A stretch of DNA of 33,094 nt, from positions 106,129 through 139,222 of the forward strand of contig NZ_LMFA01000001.1 in the NCBI RefSeq assembly GCF_001426565.1, in the 5' to 3' direction. The DNA is from Rhizobium sp. Root482. GTDB taxonomy: Bacteria > Pseudomonadota > Alphaproteobacteria > Rhizobiales > Rhizobiaceae. Below the pieces are notes generated by a model. That model searched no databases, had not been told where the DNA came from, and was given only the letters and a program-made list of their open reading frames with translations. The position numbers and the translations under genes are program-made. Each line of letters opens with the position of its first letter. The stretch's first letter is position 1. This document shows positions 1-9,100 of this stretch, piece by piece.

Positions 1-417
1 GTCGTTGGCACGGCCCATGACGACACCATCATTGGTGACGACGGCGACAACCGCATTGATGCAGGCGCCGGTGATGATCTCCTTTCGGGTGGCGACGGTG
101 ATGACGTGGTTCACGGCGAAGAGGGTGATGACGTCATTGTTCTCGTCGCTTCCGCCGCATGTGATGACGGCGATGATATCTATTCCGGGGGGCAGGGCGT
201 GGATACGCTCGATGCCAGCGGCGTGGGCGCTGCTGTCGATATTGACCTCACAACCGGCACGGCGAGCGGAGACACGATCGGCTCCGACGAGGTCGCGAGT
301 ATTGAGAACGTCGTTGGCACGGCCCATGACGACACCATCATTGGTGACGACGGCGACAACCGCATTGATGCAGGCGCCGGTGATGATCTCCTTTCGGGTG
401 GCGACGGCGATGACGTG
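1..417 (+). repeat. 309-bp direct duplication inside the RTX gene
   Basis: Bases 1-108 recur at 310-417 with a single difference (GGT/GGC near 108/417). The offset is 309 bp, exactly 103 codons, so the reading frame is kept. The near identity, including third codon positions, points to a recent in-frame duplication, and the left edge may cut through further copies. Confidence 0.9.
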
Positions 418-1377
418 ATCTGCGGCGACGACGGTGATGACGTGATCGTCGTCTTTGCGTCCACTTCGAACGACGATGCTGATGATGATGGCGACGACAT
501 CTATGACGGTGGAGACGGCATCGATACCATCGATCTCACGGCGCTTGTCGAGGCCGTCATTGCCGACATGCAAGAACAATATGTTGAGGGCGCGGAAATC
601 GGCCGCGACACAATTACTGATTTCGAGATCATTCGCGGAGGCCGCGGAAGTGACAGGCTGAATGGTAGTAGTGGCAGCGATATCCTGCACGGCGGAGCTG
701 GTGATGACAGGCTGAAGGGGCGAGACGGCGACGATATCCTCGTCGGCGGCGATGGGAATGACGAGGTCGAAGGAAATGACGGCGACGACGCCTTCCTTGT
801 CTTTGCCCGGGCGGCCCCTGGCCCTGCCTCTGATGGAAATGACAGCTTCAACGGGGGTGTTGGTGTCGACGTCTATGATGCCTCTGCTACAAAGCTCGGC
901 GTGACCATCGACCTGATTGTTGGCCGTGTCACCGGCAGCGAGACCGATACGGACACTCTGACCAGCGTGGAGGCTGCGGTCGGTGGCAGTGGCAATGACA
1001 CCCTCATTGATGGAGCAGGCGTCACGATCATGACAGGAGGCGCCGGGAACGATATCTTCGTTTTCGGTATCGGTTCTTTAGCAGGGGATCATCGCGACGA
1101 GATCCGCGACTTTGGAACCGGAGACCGTGTTGATCTCTCGACATTCGAGGGGCTCGTCTTCGCCGGCCTGGGAGCCGAAGACACGCCCCGGGCTGGACGC
1201 ATCACCTTCCATTTCCAGCAGCTGGAAGACCGGGAGCACACCGTGGTGCGGGCGATCGTCGATCTCGAACATGATGACGAGATCGAGATCCTGCTTCATG
1301 GCCGTTACCATTTGACGGAGCAGGATTTCATGCTGGCGGCACTGGAAGTGGCGGCTCAGGAAAGCGGCCAGGTCTAA
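1..1377 (+). CDS. RTX (hemolysin-type calcium-binding) secreted protein, C-terminal part
   Basis: The frame is open from base 1 and ends at a TAA at 1375-1377, so at least 458 residues of a longer protein are present and the start lies outside the window. It is packed with glycine/aspartate nonapeptides of the GGxGxDxUx type (for example GGDGDD, GAGDDLLSGG, GGAGNDIFVF), the calcium-binding beta-roll of RTX proteins. The protein is very acidic, as expected for a polypeptide that folds only in external calcium. After the last repeat (about base 1060) comes a non-repeat tail of roughly 100 residues, where type I secretion signals of this class lie. No catalytic domain is visible, so the activity (adhesin, protease, glycanase) is unknown. 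The HlyD-type adaptor starts 47 bases downstream, which fits export by a type I system. The repeats include a duplicated DNA block, described separately. Confidence 0.9.
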   Translation, partial: VVGTAHDDTIIGDDGDNRIDAGAGDDLLSGGDGDDVVHGEEGDDVIVLVASAACDDGDDIYSGGQGVDTLDASGVGAAVDIDLTTGTASGDTIGSDEVASIENVVGTAHDDTIIGDDGDNRIDAGAGDDLLSGGDGDDVICGDDGDDVIVVFASTSNDDADDDGDDIYDGGDGIDTIDLTALVEAVIADMQEQYVEGAEIGRDTITDFEIIRGGRGSDRLNGSSGSDILHGGAGDDRLKGRDGDDILVGGDGNDEVEGNDGDDAFLVFARAAPGPASDGNDSFNGGVGVDVYDASATKLGVTIDLIVGRVTGSETDTDTLTSVEAAVGGSGNDTLIDGAGVTIMTGGAGNDIFVFGIGSLAGDHRDEIRDFGTGDRVDLSTFEGLVFAGLGAEDTPRAGRITFHFQQLEDREHTVVRAIVDLEHDDEIEILLHGRYHLTEQDFMLAALEVAAQESGQV

Positions 1378-1424
1378 GCAGTTGAACGCTCCGGACTGGA
1401 GCAAAAAAATGTGGGAGACTTCAC

Positions 1425-2732
1425 ATGAACGAGACAATCGAAACAGCCGGCTCGGGCGAAAAAAGCAGCTCCCATCAGTTCGGCATTTCCTCAAGGATTG
1501 TCATGTCAGCCGTGCTGGCCGGATTCCTGATTGTCGGCGTCGGCGGATGGGCGGCACAGGCAAAATTGTCCGGGGCCGTGATCGCCTCTGGATATGTGGT
1601 CGTGCCCGAACAGGTAAAGACCATACAGCATCGGGACGGCGGCATCGTTTCGGAAATCCTCGTTGCCAATGGCGATGCCGTCAAGCAAGGAGAAATCCTG
1701 TTGCGGCTCGACGATACCCAGACCCGGGTAGAGCTGACCATCATCGAGACCCAACTGCAGCAGATGAATGCAATGCAGGCGCGTTTGCGCGCCGAACGCG
1801 ATGACTTGGCCTCTATTGATTTCGATATGAAGGATGTGCCCGCATCGATTATCGCCGGTGAAACGAAGCTGTTCCAGGAAAACCGCCGAATGCTGGCAAG
1901 TCAAAAGGAGCAGCTGCTGCTACAGGCCGATCAGCTGGGCGAGCAGACGCATGGTTTCCTGGCGCAAAGCAAGGCGAATGATCGAGAAGCTGCAATCATC
2001 GATCAGGAACTGGATAAACTCGATCGGCTGCTCGCCAAGGGCCTGATTCCGATCGCCCAGCAGCGTGATATTTTGCGTCAGAAAGCGCGCGTTGAAGGGA
2101 CGCGTGGGGAATTGGCAGCCAAGAATGCCGAAGTCCTCGGACGCATTAGCGAACTCAAGGTAAAGCTCCTGTCAATCGACCAGGAGGCGCGCAAGGAAGC
2201 GCAGTCCACCATCCTTGAACTGGATGCCAAGCTCGCCGAGTTGCGCGAGCGTGCAGTTGCCGCCACCGATCGACTGACCCGTATGGACGTAAGGGCTCCG
2301 GTCGATGGATACGTCTATGACCTGCAGATCCATACTCTGGGTGGGATCATGGCGTCTGGCGCGACGGTCATGTCGATCGTCCCACACAGCGATGACCTTC
2401 AGGTGGAGGTTCACATTCCACCAATCGACATCGACAGGGTGGCCGTCGGGCAAACCGCAAGGCTGCGGTTTACGGCATTCAATCAAAGGACCACTCCAGA
2501 GCTACAAGGCGATGTCGCGATCATCGCAGCAGCAACCTCGACGGATCGTACAACCAGCTTGCCTTACTATCTGGCGTCCATCAACTTGCCCGCCGGACAA
2601 CCGTTTAAGAACAACACACTGATGCCCGGTATGCCTGTAGAGGTCTTCATCCAAACAGATGAAAGGACAGCGCTATCCTTTCTCACCAAGCCGTTCACGG
2701 ATCAGATGATGAAGGCCTTCCGCGAGGAATAG
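1425..2732 (+). CDS. HlyD-family type I secretion periplasmic adaptor (PrsE-like)
   Basis: 435 aa. A GGGAGA ribosome site sits just before the ATG at 1425. The order is that of HlyD/PrsE membrane-fusion proteins. A short cytoplasmic N-terminus is followed by one membrane helix (about residues 25-45) and a biotinyl/lipoyl-like half with IQHRDGGIVSEILVANGD (about 67-85). Next come a long alpha-helical hairpin rich in E, Q, K and L (about 100-285) and a beta-barrel region with RAPVDGYVYDLQIHTLGG. The family-typical C-terminus has LTKPFTDQM and AFREE. Such proteins bridge an inner-membrane ABC exporter and a TolC-type channel. The gene follows the RTX substrate gene directly and probably shares its transcript. 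The cognate ABC ATPase was not seen and may lie to the left or elsewhere in the genome. Confidence 0.93.
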   Translation: MNETIETAGSGEKSSSHQFGISSRIVMSAVLAGFLIVGVGGWAAQAKLSGAVIASGYVVVPEQVKTIQHRDGGIVSEILVANGDAVKQGEILLRLDDTQTRVELTIIETQLQQMNAMQARLRAERDDLASIDFDMKDVPASIIAGETKLFQENRRMLASQKEQLLLQADQLGEQTHGFLAQSKANDREAAIIDQELDKLDRLLAKGLIPIAQQRDILRQKARVEGTRGELAAKNAEVLGRISELKVKLLSIDQEARKEAQSTILELDAKLAELRERAVAATDRLTRMDVRAPVDGYVYDLQIHTLGGIMASGATVMSIVPHSDDLQVEVHIPPIDIDRVAVGQTARLRFTAFNQRTTPELQGDVAIIAAATSTDRTTSLPYYLASINLPAGQPFKNNTLMPGMPVEVFIQTDERTALSFLTKPFTDQMMKAFREE

Positions 2733-2755
2733 AGGTGAGACGCGTTTCGCGTGGT

Positions 2756-2783
2756 TTCCGGCAGTGACCGGGCTGTCACGGAA
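2756..2783 (+). terminator. Hairpin after the HlyD-type gene, possible terminator
   Basis: GTGAC at 2764-2768 and GTCAC at 2775-2779 pair around a 6-base loop, with TTCCG/GGAA extending the stem. No T-run follows, so a role as an intrinsic terminator is uncertain. Nothing else was recognised in 2733-3006. Confidence 0.3.
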
Positions 2784-3006
2784 GCAAAGATCATCTGGCC
2801 GCTTTGACGTCGGTTGCCGTCGCTGGCGCTTTTATGCCAACTGCACGGATCGTCGTCGAAGCTCGGCCGGACCCGTTATCAGCGAATTGCCGGAGCGCGT
2901 CGTTCGTTGGAGGGGGGGTTATCTATGATGTGAGCCTATCTCCGGATGCCTGGTAGCAAGTTGGCCGATCAATGGGGGGCGATCCGGCAGAGAGGCAATC
3001 CAGCAA

Positions 3007-3207
3007 TCATGGGCTGGGCACGATTTTTCGAACGCGCATAGTCAGCATTGCGATGAGGACGGCAGGCCAGAAGATACAGGCGACAAGTCCAAATATCCGT
3101 GCCATTCTCCATCCATCACGCGCCCGGTGCCCTTCGACGAAAGTGGCTGTCAGGAACCCAAAGGCAGTGGAGACGTAAATAACTTCGAGGAAATAAAAAG
3201 GCGTCAT
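3007..3207 (-). CDS. Small two-helix membrane protein, function unknown
   Basis: 66 aa. The ATG at 3207 is preceded by CCAGGTGCCAC, an acceptable though close ribosome site. Two hydrophobic stretches (about residues 5-22 and 38-58) are separated by a charged segment, EGHRARDGWR, which gives a hairpin membrane topology. It ends with a basic tail (MRVRKIV). I do not recognise a named family. The composition (aromatic and small residues in the helices, a charged loop) looks like a real small protein rather than chance. It stands alone between the type I secretion genes and the curli locus. Confidence 0.55.
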   Translation of the reverse strand: MTPFYFLEVIYVSTAFGFLTATFVEGHRARDGWRMARIFGLVACIFWPAVLIAMLTMRVRKIVPSP

Positions 3208-3392
3208 GTGGCACCTGGATTAAACATCTTGGATGAACTGTACATCTCACCCAGCTCCCATAATGGCACAAACATATTCGATTAGGCTGGAAACAGAATA
3301 TTAAGGTTATTTTCCAGCACTGGTGTCGGCAAGGCGCCGATCGGGTGGCCCGAGAAACAGGAAAGTCTTGCTCACGATACAGCGGTGAAACC

Positions 3393-3626
3393 ATGGACGC
3401 GCATTATGCATGGACGATCACGGCCGTCGGCCGCCAAGCCATCCGGAAGGTCACGACAGCCGAGGAACTGGAAGATATGATGCGCATCCTGAAACTGCCT
3501 CGCGTTGCGCTGGCCCAATTCGTGGCCCTTGCAGTCGACGTGTTCGAGCACGGCACGTACACACACAATGAAGGCGGGAACGATGAATGGTCGCTGCGCT
3601 GGATGAAGATCGACGGCCCGGGTTAA
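3393..3626 (+). CDS. Hypothetical protein, 77 aa
   Basis: I chose the ATG at 3393 over an in-frame ATG 16 codons upstream because the protein then begins MDAHYAWTITAVGRQ with a balanced composition. The upstream extension (RETGKSCSRYSGET) looks like read-through. The ribosome site (GGTGAAACC) is weak. The protein is soluble, mixed helix and strand, with the pattern VTTAEELEDMM followed by a tryptophan-containing C-terminus. No family was recognised. It has no obvious operon partner. Confidence 0.5.
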   Translation: MDAHYAWTITAVGRQAIRKVTTAEELEDMMRILKLPRVALAQFVALAVDVFEHGTYTHNEGGNDEWSLRWMKIDGPG

Positions 3627-4172
3627 CCGCGGTTCCGTCGAGCTACCGCCCCGATAATTACCACCGTTTATTCGCTCAAGATTTTTAGCGCCTCGTTTGC
3701 TTCGGCGCGTATCGACCCAAGCAATCATAAGATGGACTTGCTTCGCGGTCAGTACGAAGACGCGATTTTTTTCAAGGAGCCAACGCGCTGCGCTGGCGCT
3801 CCTGTTCCCGTCTGGTCTCGCACGCGCGAACAGGCCCCGGCTGCGGCTACGTTCGTGGTCGCGCGATGTTCACATTGGATCGCAGCCTCGATTGACGCCG
3901 TCGACGAAATGATCTGCCAGCCGGCACTATCAATACGACCTTAAAGACCCCAATCATCACGACGTGGGTAGAATTCCCATGGCCGTAAGGTGCGGAAGCC
4001 GAACTACAAGAAGGCAGCACATAATCCTGCCTGAACAATTGTGGTTTCTTACTTGTTAACAGAAACAGAAAAATCCGGCCTACTCTTTACTTGAATTCCT
4101 TACTATGTGTCTTGCCACCTTTATTAATCCGCCCCAGTTATGTTTTGAATATCGAAACGGGGACTGAAGAAA
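3627..4172. other. Intergenic region upstream of the small curlin gene
   Basis: No convincing gene was found in these 546 bases. The right half holds the curli-type regulatory boxes listed separately (3965-3979 and 4053-4065). The left half has short open frames with no ribosome site or recognisable protein. Confidence 0.5.
3965..4065 (+). promoter_or_regulatory. Candidate curli regulon control region (copy 1, small curlin gene)
   Basis: TGGGTAGAATTCCCA at 3965-3979 is a near-palindrome resembling the 17-bp elements at 9527-9543 and 10747-10763. About 73 bp closer to the gene lies TTGTTAACAGAAAC (from 4053), which matches the GTTAAC-type second box of the other two copies. The order (palindrome far, GTTAAC near) is the same relative to each gene. 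It is probably an activator site plus a promoter-proximal element. The regulator is unknown. Confidence 0.5.
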
Positions 4173-4574
4173 ATGACAAGAACAACACATTTTATTATTG
4201 CTTGCGGCATCGCCTTCCTTTCTTGCACCTCGGCCAAAGCAGGCCCAGCATTCACCTCGCCGGCTTTCGTCCAGCAGGCGTCGGGATCGGGCTATGCGCG
4301 TATGGATATGTCGTCAATAATGAAACCGGTCATGGACCTGGTTTCCAATGCGTCAAGTGTCAATGCCTCCGGGCTGGCGAACAACCTCGTCTTCGTCAAT
4401 CAGACTGGAGACTTCAACACGGCAACAATCGAGCAGACTGGAGCCCGCAATGTCGGCTTCATTCAGCAAATTGGATATAACAACGCTGCTTCGGTTACCC
4501 AGTCGGGCGTTGGTCACCAGGCGCTTGTTTTCCAACAGGGACGCAACAACACGGCGTTCATCCGCCAACGGTAA
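4173..4574 (+). CDS. Small curlin-repeat protein, CsgB-like nucleator candidate
   Basis: 133 aa. The signal peptide ends near AKA (residues 21-23). A linker without repeats runs to about residue 70. Then come about five curlin strands, each with the Q-x-G-x-x-N pattern: NQTGDFN, EQTGARN, QQIGYNN, TQSGVGH and QQGRNN. Alternating hydrophobic residues (TATIEQTG, AASVTQSG) are typical of stacked amyloid beta-arches. The C-terminus ends in AFIRQR. The basic end recalls E. coli CsgB, whose last repeat is basic and anchors the nucleator, so a nucleator or minor subunit is my inference. It is convergent with csgF (68 bp apart) and has its own control region at 3965-4065. CsgA-type major subunit is the alternative. 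Confidence 0.8.
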   Translation: MTRTTHFIIACGIAFLSCTSAKAGPAFTSPAFVQQASGSGYARMDMSSIMKPVMDLVSNASSVNASGLANNLVFVNQTGDFNTATIEQTGARNVGFIQQIGYNNAASVTQSGVGHQALVFQQGRNNTAFIRQR

Positions 4575-4642
4575 AGTCCATAACGGAAAGAGGCCGCGTG
4601 AGCGACCTGCATCCGCACTGATTGGTTCAGTTCTGCCTCTGT

Positions 4643-4900
4643 TCAATTGTCAGGGAGCGTATCGGGGTCGGCAGGCGGCTGCTCTACACCCCCGAAATCA
4701 GGAAAATCGATGGAAAAACCTGGGCTCGAGCTAGCGCCTTCACCCTGGGCGCTCGCCTGCGAGAGAAGCCAGTTGCCATTCAGAGGGTCGCCACCAAAGC
4801 TTGGATTCGTGGCACGATAAACCAACTGCGAGCACAAAGCGGGGCTCGCGACACCGACGGACAACAATCCGGCAATCAGAATGATTTTTTTCTTGGTCAT
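4643..4900 (-). CDS. csgF: CsgF, curli secretion accessory factor, unusually short
   Basis: 85 aa from the ATG at 4900, which follows CGAGGAAAAATTC, a good ribosome site. An in-frame start 14 codons upstream is possible but would bury the signal peptide. Signal peptide: residues 1 to about 23 (ends PALCS). The mature N-terminus, SQLVYRATNPSFGGDPLNGN followed by WLLSQASAQGE, closely follows the CsgF segment that inserts into the CsgG pore (E. coli: FRNPNFGGNPNNG, LLNSAQAQ). E. coli CsgF is about 138 aa. This one stops soon after the insertion segment, with a Pro/Asp-rich tail (EQPPADPDTLPDN), so the neck and head domains are missing. No continuation is visible in other frames downstream. It is the last gene of the minus-strand curli operon, 93 bp after the 202-aa curlin-like gene. 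Confidence 0.85.
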   Translation of the reverse strand: MTKKKIILIAGLLSVGVASPALCSQLVYRATNPSFGGDPLNGNWLLSQASAQGEGASSSPGFSIDFPDFGGVEQPPADPDTLPDN

Positions 4901-4993
4901 GAATTTTTCCTCGGAGCATCTAACAGGTTTTGTGCGTAGCATACGGTGTCGCTGACGCTATATTTCTTTATCGATCAAGGCAATTAATCAGAT

Positions 4994-5602
4994 CTATCTC
5001 GGCTTGTTTATAACATACATCCTGCCGGGAACGACAACAACGACCTTGTTATCAAGCCCGCGTAACCCGCTCGGCATCATGTAGCGGCCACTTTGCGGCG
5101 TCTGATAGGCAAGCACCGTTGAATTCTGCGAGTCTCGAACATCCAGGGCGCCGGCCAGATTGTCGCCGTTTTGCACGTAGGCGACATGGTTATTGTCACC
5201 GGACACGCCGATGAGCTGGAAATTATTATCGCCGCGGCTTGCCTGCAGGACGGTGTTGTTGGTGCCACCCTGGACAAGAAGGAGAGCCGAACTGTTTCCA
5301 GTTATCGACTGAACAGCGCGGTTGTTTGTACCGGCTTGCTGGACGATGGCGAGGCTGCCCTGGCCGTCAATTGCGGAATTGGCCTGATTACCAACGCCAA
5401 GCTGAATGATCGAGGTCGTCGAGCCAGCGTCGCCGCCGAGGAACGGCTGGATCGGTTCCATCAGCGATTGGACCGCGGCCGGTGAAGTCTCGTAGTCCCT
5501 GACCAAAAGGTCTTCAGCCTTGGCGGCCGCGGAAAAGACAACGCTCGTTGCCAGAAGCAGTGCTGCGATGTGCTTAGAATATTTGCGCGCCGACCGTCTC
5601 AT
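4994..5602 (-). CDS. Divergent curlin-like secreted protein (202 aa)
   Basis: I chose the ATG at 5602 because GAGGGAAAC lies just upstream and a clean signal peptide follows (MRRSARK, hydrophobic core, AKAEDLL). After a linker with PFLGGDAG, degenerate curlin strands run from about residue 67: IIQLGVGNQ, IVQQAGTNN, LVQGGTNN and similar, spaced about 22 residues. They fade into non-consensus units (LIGVSGDNN, YVQNGDN). The last 50 residues (MMPSGLRGLDNK, VVVVVPGRMYVINKPR) are not curlin-like. It lies between csgH and csgF in one operon. It could be a minor subunit, an alternative nucleator or a surface cap. The C-terminal extension is the feature to explain. Confidence 0.8.
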   Translation of the reverse strand: MRRSARKYSKHIAALLLATSVVFSAAAKAEDLLVRDYETSPAAVQSLMEPIQPFLGGDAGSTTSIIQLGVGNQANSAIDGQGSLAIVQQAGTNNRAVQSITGNSSALLLVQGGTNNTVLQASRGDNNFQLIGVSGDNNHVAYVQNGDNLAGALDVRDSQNSTVLAYQTPQSGRYMMPSGLRGLDNKVVVVVPGRMYVINKPR

Positions 5603-5658
5603 GATGTTTCCCTCTGTTCTGTTCTCAAGCGTGCTGTTCAGATGTCTGCCCCCGGATC

Positions 5659-6057
5659 TCACAGGACGACGGTCTCGCGCATATCGCAAACGGTCTTTCC
5701 CCGATCGTCCTTGACGTCCATAGCCATTAGAAGACTGGACCCGCGATCAATCCAGATGTGCGACTGCGGCGCATGACCGGCCTTGAATGCGTTCTCTTGA
5801 TGCGTGGTATTCGACCCGGCGCTCGACCGGTTGGTGACCTCGACAGTGATGACACCGTCAAAGGCTTGCGCGAATTCGACGAAGGGCGTCAGCTTCAGCA
5901 TCTTGCCGTGGCTGATATGGATGCCGCAACGGGCCACGCGAGCGTCGCTTATCGTTGCATCCATTGTTGTGTTGCTCATCGAAGTTGCACCCGCTGTCTG
6001 CGTGATTGCCGACAAAGCCGCCGACAGAGCGATGAAGGTTGTGCGAAACGAAGCCAT
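5659..6057 (-). CDS. csgH: CsgH, alphaproteobacterial curli assembly inhibitor (CsgC-like)
   Basis: 132 aa from the ATG at 6057, preceded by AAGGAAAAGGTG. Signal peptide: about residues 1-24. The mature part has a single immunoglobulin-like beta-sandwich pattern, with CGIHISHGKMLKLTPFVEF and then GVITVEVTNRSSAGSNTTHQ. It ends CDMRETVVL. Cysteines at about 44 and 124 could form a disulfide. CsgH proteins of alphaproteobacteria are periplasmic chaperones that stop curlin from polymerising inside the cell, the counterpart of CsgC in enterics. It lies 51 bp after the giant curlin gene in the same direction, as expected for co-production with its client. Confidence 0.85.
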   Translation of the reverse strand: MASFRTTFIALSAALSAITQTAGATSMSNTTMDATISDARVARCGIHISHGKMLKLTPFVEFAQAFDGVITVEVTNRSSAGSNTTHQENAFKAGHAPQSHIWIDRGSSLLMAMDVKDDRGKTVCDMRETVVL

Positions 6058-6108
6058 CACCTTTTCCTTAAAGGGTGGAGCGCCCTGCGGGCGCTCCACT
6101 GTCTTGAC

Positions 6109-9100
6109 TTAGTGCTGGGTAACGAAGGCGACGTTTGCCCTGCCCGCCTGAACGACCAGCGAGTTGTGGCCGCTGCCGGTCTGGCTTACGAACGCTTGGT
6201 TACGTTCGGCGTTGCCGGTGCCCGAGCCGTACTGGAAGACGGCCGAGCTGTTGTCGCTTCCAACCTGGGAAATCCAGGCGTTGGAGTAGGCGCCGGCCTG
6301 GGCAACGGCCGAGCTGTTGCCACCGGCACCCGACTGATCGACCAGCACGATCGAGTGATCGGCCGACTGCAGGATGAGCGACTGGTTGCCTGAAGTGTTC
6401 GACTGGCCCACGATGGCAAGGTTGCTGTTTCCATCCTGGATTGTCAGCGAAGTATTTCCGAGGCTGGCGATCTGGGTGGTGGTGGCAACATTATTATCAC
6501 CGCTCTGGATTGTCGCGGTGGCGGAGAGAACTGCTCCGGTCTGGGTATTGATAGACTTGTTGCCATCGCCGTTCTGAACGTTCACCGCAATTGCGCCGAT
6601 CGTTCCTGTCTGCGAATTCATGGCGAAGTTGCCGTCACCGATCTGGACAGTTGCAGCGAGAGAGCCCGCAGCCACCGTCTGGAAGTTGAAGGCACCGTTG
6701 TCGTCACCAACTTGTACGATTCCGGCTGCGGAAGCGATCGTTGGAACGTTGAGTTCACCGAGCGGGTTGGTGAAGGGGACGTTCGTTGTGGTTTCGTCTT
6801 GGTCCTGGGTATGCGTCATGTCCTTGATAAGACCGTACTGTTTAACGACGGTGGTATCGATACCATACGTCGTTGTCGTGAGGGTCGCAGTTCCGGACGC
6901 AGGAGCAATAAGTTTCCCGACTTGGACGTTTGCAGCCGCGTTGTCCGATCCAATTTGGGCGATGATAGCAACTGAATCTTCAGCCGGAGCCGCCCCCGAG
7001 CCTGCCAGAATGGTCGGACCGCCAGAAATGCCAAATTTAAACGGCCCCTGAAGGTTTGGAAGGAAGCCGGAAACTCCCAATACTTTGCTGGTCGTCGTCA
7101 AATCGAACGCCGGGAGAACTTGATAACTTACAGTCTGCGTCTCACCTTGGGTGTTGAACGCCGTGTTGCGGTCACCGGCCTGTAGAATACCGGCCGTCAC
7201 GTTCGAGCTGCTCGCCTGCTGGACGTTCCCAGCGACATTGCCGGTACCGAACTGACCAATGAGCGCGTTTGAGTTGTCGACGCCGGTCTGCAGGTTGGAG
7301 GCGAGGTTATCGACGCCGCCCTGGATGATCAGCGCAGAAGTCGGATCGACATTGTGCTGGACGTTGGCCGCTTCATTGCCGTTGCCAAACTGGACGATAC
7401 CAACCGTGCCATCGACCGACTTGGTCTGGGCGTTGGTGGCAAGGTTTTCCGACCCAAACTGGGCGATGGTGGCGGACGAGGTCGAGGAATTGTCCCCCTG
7501 GCCGTTAACCGCCGAGTTGTTCGCGCCGCCCTGGAGGATCGCCGCGTTGAGCGAGGTACCGCCCGCCTGGGCATTGGTGGCCGTGTTATAGAGACCCACC
7601 TGAGCGATGTCGGCGTCGTTGCCGCTACCCTCGAACTGACCGTTGGTCGCCGTGTTGCCGGCGCCGAGCTGGATGACGCCGGCGTTGTTCGCCGAACCGT
7701 TCACTTGCGCGTTGGTGGCTTCGTTGTCGTATCCACCCTGCATGATGGCGGCAGAGTTACCTTCGCCGTTCAGCTGGCCGTTGGTTGCGGTGTTCAGAGC
7801 ACCAAGCTGGATGATGCCGGCAGTGTTCAGCGAACCATCAGTTTGCGCATTGGTGGCGTTGTTCTCGACGCCGACCTGAGCGATGCCGGAGCTGTTCCCA
7901 ATGCCGCCGACCTGTGCGCTGACAGCTTCGTTCTCGACGCCTGCCTGGGCAATGCCTGCGACATTCGACGCGCCACCAGACTGGACCGTCGTCGCGACGT
8001 TGGCGACGCCACCCTGTGCTGTTCCGGAAACATTGGCCGTTCCGCCGTCCTGCAGCGTGTTGGAAACGTTCTCGACGCCAAGTTGCACGGTGCCGGCAGT
8101 ATTGTTCGCGCCCGCGAGCTGGACGTTTGCCGCAACATTGCTTAGGCCAGCTTGTACAATCCCGGCGTTGTTTTTGCCTCCTTCGATCTGAGCAAGCTGC
8201 GAGTTGCCGGCGCGGTTGGATTTGCCGATCTGGACGATCGTCGCCAAAGCGCCGGTCTCGTTGGCGAGATTCGATGCTCCGATTTGCGCATTCGCCGCAA
8301 CGTTGTCAGCACCGAACTGGCCAATTTCGGCGCTATCCCCGAAGCCATCGCGCGACGTGTTTGCCGCAGTGTTGCCATTGCCGAGCTGGACGATACCGGC
8401 CGTGTTGCCGGTACCGTCGCGACCGGCATTGGATGCCTTATTGTCAGCGCCGAATTGTCCGATGGTCGCCTCATGAGCAGTTCCGCCAACGTAGAGATTG
8501 GCAGCAACGTTGTCGTCACCACTCTGAAGGACGCCAACCGCACTGCGGGTGCTTGAATCCTGCGAGTTGATCGCGGCGTTGTCCGACCCCAGCTGTACGA
8601 TGCTGGCTTCGTTGTCCTGCCCGATAGCATATTGGCCAATCAGAGCCGCAGTATCGTAGGCATCGACGACCTGAGAGTTGAAGGCTGCATTTCCGTCGCC
8701 GATCTGGAGGATCGCCGCTTCCGAAGCGAGTTGCGACACTTGCGTATTCACAGCACTGTTGCCGTTTCCAAGCTGCAGGGCACCAGCGAAGGCGCCATTG
8801 GTCAGCTGGTTTTCACCTTCTCGTTGATCGTTGAACGCAAAGTTGCCGACGACAGTATCATCCGGATTGATCTGGACGATACCTGCGTCATTGCTGCCGC
8901 CGCTTTGGACGGTGCGACCGAGGTTGGCGTAGCCGCCCTGGAAGATCGTGCCGCGATTGTTGCCGGTCTGCAGGAAGGTGTCGATCACATTGCTCTTGCC
9001 GAACTGAGCGAGACCGGCTGTGTTTTCACCGCTTTGAAGGAAGGCATTGCCGATGAAATTGTCATTGCCGAGCTGCATCACGCCGAGGGTGTTGGCGCCC

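Noticed and set aside
5..418. A 137-codon frame overlapping the RTX gene and its minus-strand neighbours
   Set aside because: The protein is Met/Thr/Ala low-complexity and duplicated only because the RTX DNA is. The GGxGxD frame is clearly the coding one.
7354..8145. Long open frame of 263 codons antisense to the giant curlin, and another at 8632-9393
   Set aside because: They mirror the repetitive codon pattern of the curlin gene, have no ribosome sites and give repetitive low-complexity proteins. They are shadows of the repeats.
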